A stretch of 64,000 nt of DNA from Peromyscus leucopus. Its lineage: Eukaryota; Chordata; Mammalia; Rodentia; Cricetidae. Positions 62,025 to 64,000 of the stretch are shown here, in pieces. The stretch spans positions 60,835,334 through 60,899,333 of the forward strand of contig NC_051084.1 in assembly GCF_004664715.2 (NCBI RefSeq). The letters are read 5' to 3'. A model generated the notes under the pieces. It was not told where the DNA came from, searched no databases, and saw only the letters and a program-made list of their open reading frames with translations. Numbering within the stretch: position 1 is the first letter of the stretch; each line of letters starts with the position of its first letter. Position numbers and translations under genes: made by a program.

Positions 62025-63621
62025 TAACTTCAAAGCAACTAATGTTATCTACTTCGTTAATTTATAGAAATAATCATTCTTTCCTGAAATATTTGACTCC
62101 CCATTATTTACACTATATTCCTTGATATTGTATTACAGAAGTTGCTGTACTCTACAATATTTATTTTCCCATTTCATATGAAACAGAGCCTAACCCATAC
62201 TACCATCGTTTGTGATGCTTGTTTCCAATCTGATGGTTGCAGCCTAACCGTAAGGACACTGGCTGCGTCTCAGGCAGCACAACTGAACTGCAGAGTGCTA
62301 GCTGCTTCCCTACTCTGTCTTCGCAAAATAAAATAATAAAATAAACAGTAAAGTCAAATGGCTTGTGTTTGGAAAAAAGAAGTCCCTCAGCCTGTGCTGG
62401 CAGAGAAACGCTCAGTAATGCGCTGCTCTGTTTCCCTTACTCCTAGTAAGTTCTGTAATAATAAGCAGAAGTTCTTCAGAATGTACACCTCACGGAAGCA
62501 GAGGTACCCAGCATCCCAGCCGTTGACATGAGATTTGAGAATGCCAACTAACCTCAGGTGCATGACCGGGTTCCGCCAGTACACTTGGGCCCTCTTTACA
62601 GACTCACTCTCCTAGGGACTTCTTGGATGAGGTCTTCAGCGCGCTTGGAATTTTCCTTGTTGCCTGTTGCCTGCTTTGATAATCTACCACGGGGACAAAA
62701 GGAAAAAAAAAAAAATGCAGGCAGAGTACTGGCAGTCAGCCTGTTGGCGCCTCCTTGTGGCTGGACAACTGCTAAGCTGTTGCACGCGCTGGTTTGTTAA
62801 TGGCTGGGTTGCCATATTGTGCCTGAGGCTGACAGTTAGTAGAGTGCTTATCCTAGGAAGGGCTAAAACCCTAATTATGTACAACAATAGCGGCGGCGTT
62901 GTAAACCCTAGTGGATTACTGCGGAGTTATGATGCCGCAAGATTCCCTGGCAGGGAGCATCTAACAGTTGAGTGCATGCTGGGCCATCAGAGTGATTTGG
63001 ACATCTGGTTCTAGAGAAGGGTGAAACTCCCTTGCAGAGCAGTTGTGCAGGCTCCCTTGAGCACAGGGCTCAGCTGGGAAAAGGGGATTGCGTACTAAGA
63101 TGCCCCAATCAACGACCATGGCGACCTTTTGCTTCCTTTCTCCAAAGAGAGACTTACTTGCTCTCCTGGGGAATCATCCTTGGCATGCTTCCGGAAAATG
63201 CTGTGACAGAAACTCTTCCTCAAAAGTCATGTTTATAAATGTCAACAAAAACCAAGAAAGTAATGGAAACTTTTATGTATCAGTGAAGTATCTATCATTT
63301 TAATTGATGTGTATTTTCAACAACAGCCACCTAATCAGTTTACTGGTCATCTGATCAAGATGCTCTGTTGATTTCCAACAGGGAAATGAAGTAGAACAAC
63401 CAATAAAAGAAAACTTTCCATTAGAGGGCACACAAACAGAAGTTTTCCCTGGGGAGGGGAGGGGGGGGGACTCATTCTGGGTTAGGATGCTCTTCTAAAC
63501 TTTCATGCTCTTAAAGACAAAAAGAAAACTTTGCATTTTCTCTATTTTAGTATGCAAAATTTGTTGAATTTAATTTAGATTTTTGTTTTGTTTTGGTTTA
63601 GTTTGGTTTGGTCTGGTCTGA

Positions 63622-63770
63622 TTTGGCTTTGGTTTTTGAGACAAAGTCACCCTATATAACCCTAGTAGGCCTGGAATTTGCTATGTAAATGGGCTGGCCT
63701 TGAACAGAGATCTGCCTGTCTCTGCCTCTCAAGTGCTGGAATTAAAGGCATAAGCGACCACACATTAATT
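63622..63770 (-). mobile_element. B1 SINE, antisense
   Basis: It contains ggtttttgagacaaagtcac, ctggccttgaacagagatct, gcctgtctctgcctctcaag and tgctggaattaaaggcataa, antisense B1 with its tail read as TTTTGTTTTG repeats on the left. Confidence 0.9.
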
Positions 63771-63872
63771 TAGTGGGTTTTTTTTTTTTGGGGGGGGGGT
63801 TCATGTTAGACATTAGCAAATCTTCTTGTACTTTGAAAAAGCCAGAAAAAAAAAGGATGGGAGGGGGGTATG

Positions 63873-64000
63873 GGACTGGAAAGATGGCTCAGCAGGTAAG
63901 AGCATTGGCTGCTCTTCCACAGGACCCAGGTTGAAATCCAAACACCCACGTGGTGGCTCACAACTGTTTGTAACTCCATTTCCAGGGGATCTGATGTCCT
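63873..64000 (+). mobile_element. B2 SINE, sense, cut by the window end
   Basis: It begins gactggaaagatggctcagc and reads taagagcattggctgctctt and cccacgtggtggctcacaac. The last visible word is gatctgatgtcct, so the 3' tail lies outside the window. Confidence 0.93.

Larger units (their letters stand above)
57215..64000 (+). other. Kcnq5: Kcnq5 intron 9 (5' part)
   Basis: This begins GTTTGT and runs to the window edge without another recognisable KCNQ5 exon; the next one, expected to start QKLSFKERVRM-like, is not present in any + frame I read. It contains a B2, two B1s, a (TG)n run, a CpG-richer patch at about 62550-63000 and a B2 cut by the window end. I see nothing nameable in 57215-59520, 60010-61980 and 62030-62540. 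Confidence 0.88.

Overview
The window is nuclear DNA from a muroid rodent, most likely a cricetid (hamster, vole or deer-mouse group). It is AT-rich and dominated by introns, with B1, B2/B3, B4-like and ID SINEs, L1 fragments, rodent MaLR-type LTR sequence and abundant microsatellites. The youngest B1 copies carry a 3' half with the word ggcgcaaagctacac, which I associate with cricetid rather than mouse or rat B1s. No prokaryotic gene structure is present.

One protein-coding gene is supported: Kcnq5 (Kv7.5, a voltage-gated M-current potassium channel subunit), on the + strand. Six consecutive internal exons are readable with exact GT-AG splice sites: 16450-16625 (176 bp, S4 voltage sensor), 16892-17017 (126 bp, S5 and turret), 36310-36420 (111 bp, selectivity filter and S6), 44706-44801 (96 bp, end of S6 to start of helix A), 54487-54581 (95 bp, rest of helix A) and 57188-57214 (27 bp, an in-frame microexon). 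I number these exons 4 to 9 by their match to the KCNQ2/KCNQ5 exon-size series as I remember it. They join without frameshift or stop and cover about 211 of roughly 930 residues. Upstream exons (S1-S3) and downstream exons (rest of the C-terminus) lie outside the window.

Layout: 1-16449 is the 3' part of intron 3 (ancient L1 remnants, L1 copies with target-site duplications, a URR1-like hAT element, an L2 and MIR cluster, two B2s, a 40-bp tandem repeat). 16450-17017 holds exons 4 and 5, separated by 266 bp. 17018-36309 is the 19.3-kb intron 5 (B1s, 54-bp minisatellite, several L1 pieces, purine-rich tracts, MaLR-like blocks). 36421-44705 is intron 6 (inverted B1 pair, and a 2.3-kb MaLR-like block interrupted by a polyadenylated LTR-element 3' end). 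44802-54486 is intron 7 (very young B1, B2, ID, L1 pieces). 54582-57187 is intron 8. 57215-64000 is the start of intron 9 (B2, B1, CpG-richer patch, truncated B2 at the edge).

Most open frames in the window are short and arise from microsatellites or transposons. I found no convincing new gene system. The most useful observations are the 27-nt microexon after a weak donor, the processed LTR-element insertion with a 16-bp duplication, the inverted B1 pair able to form an intronic hairpin, and the nested-transposon stratigraphy at 5.8-7.5 kb.
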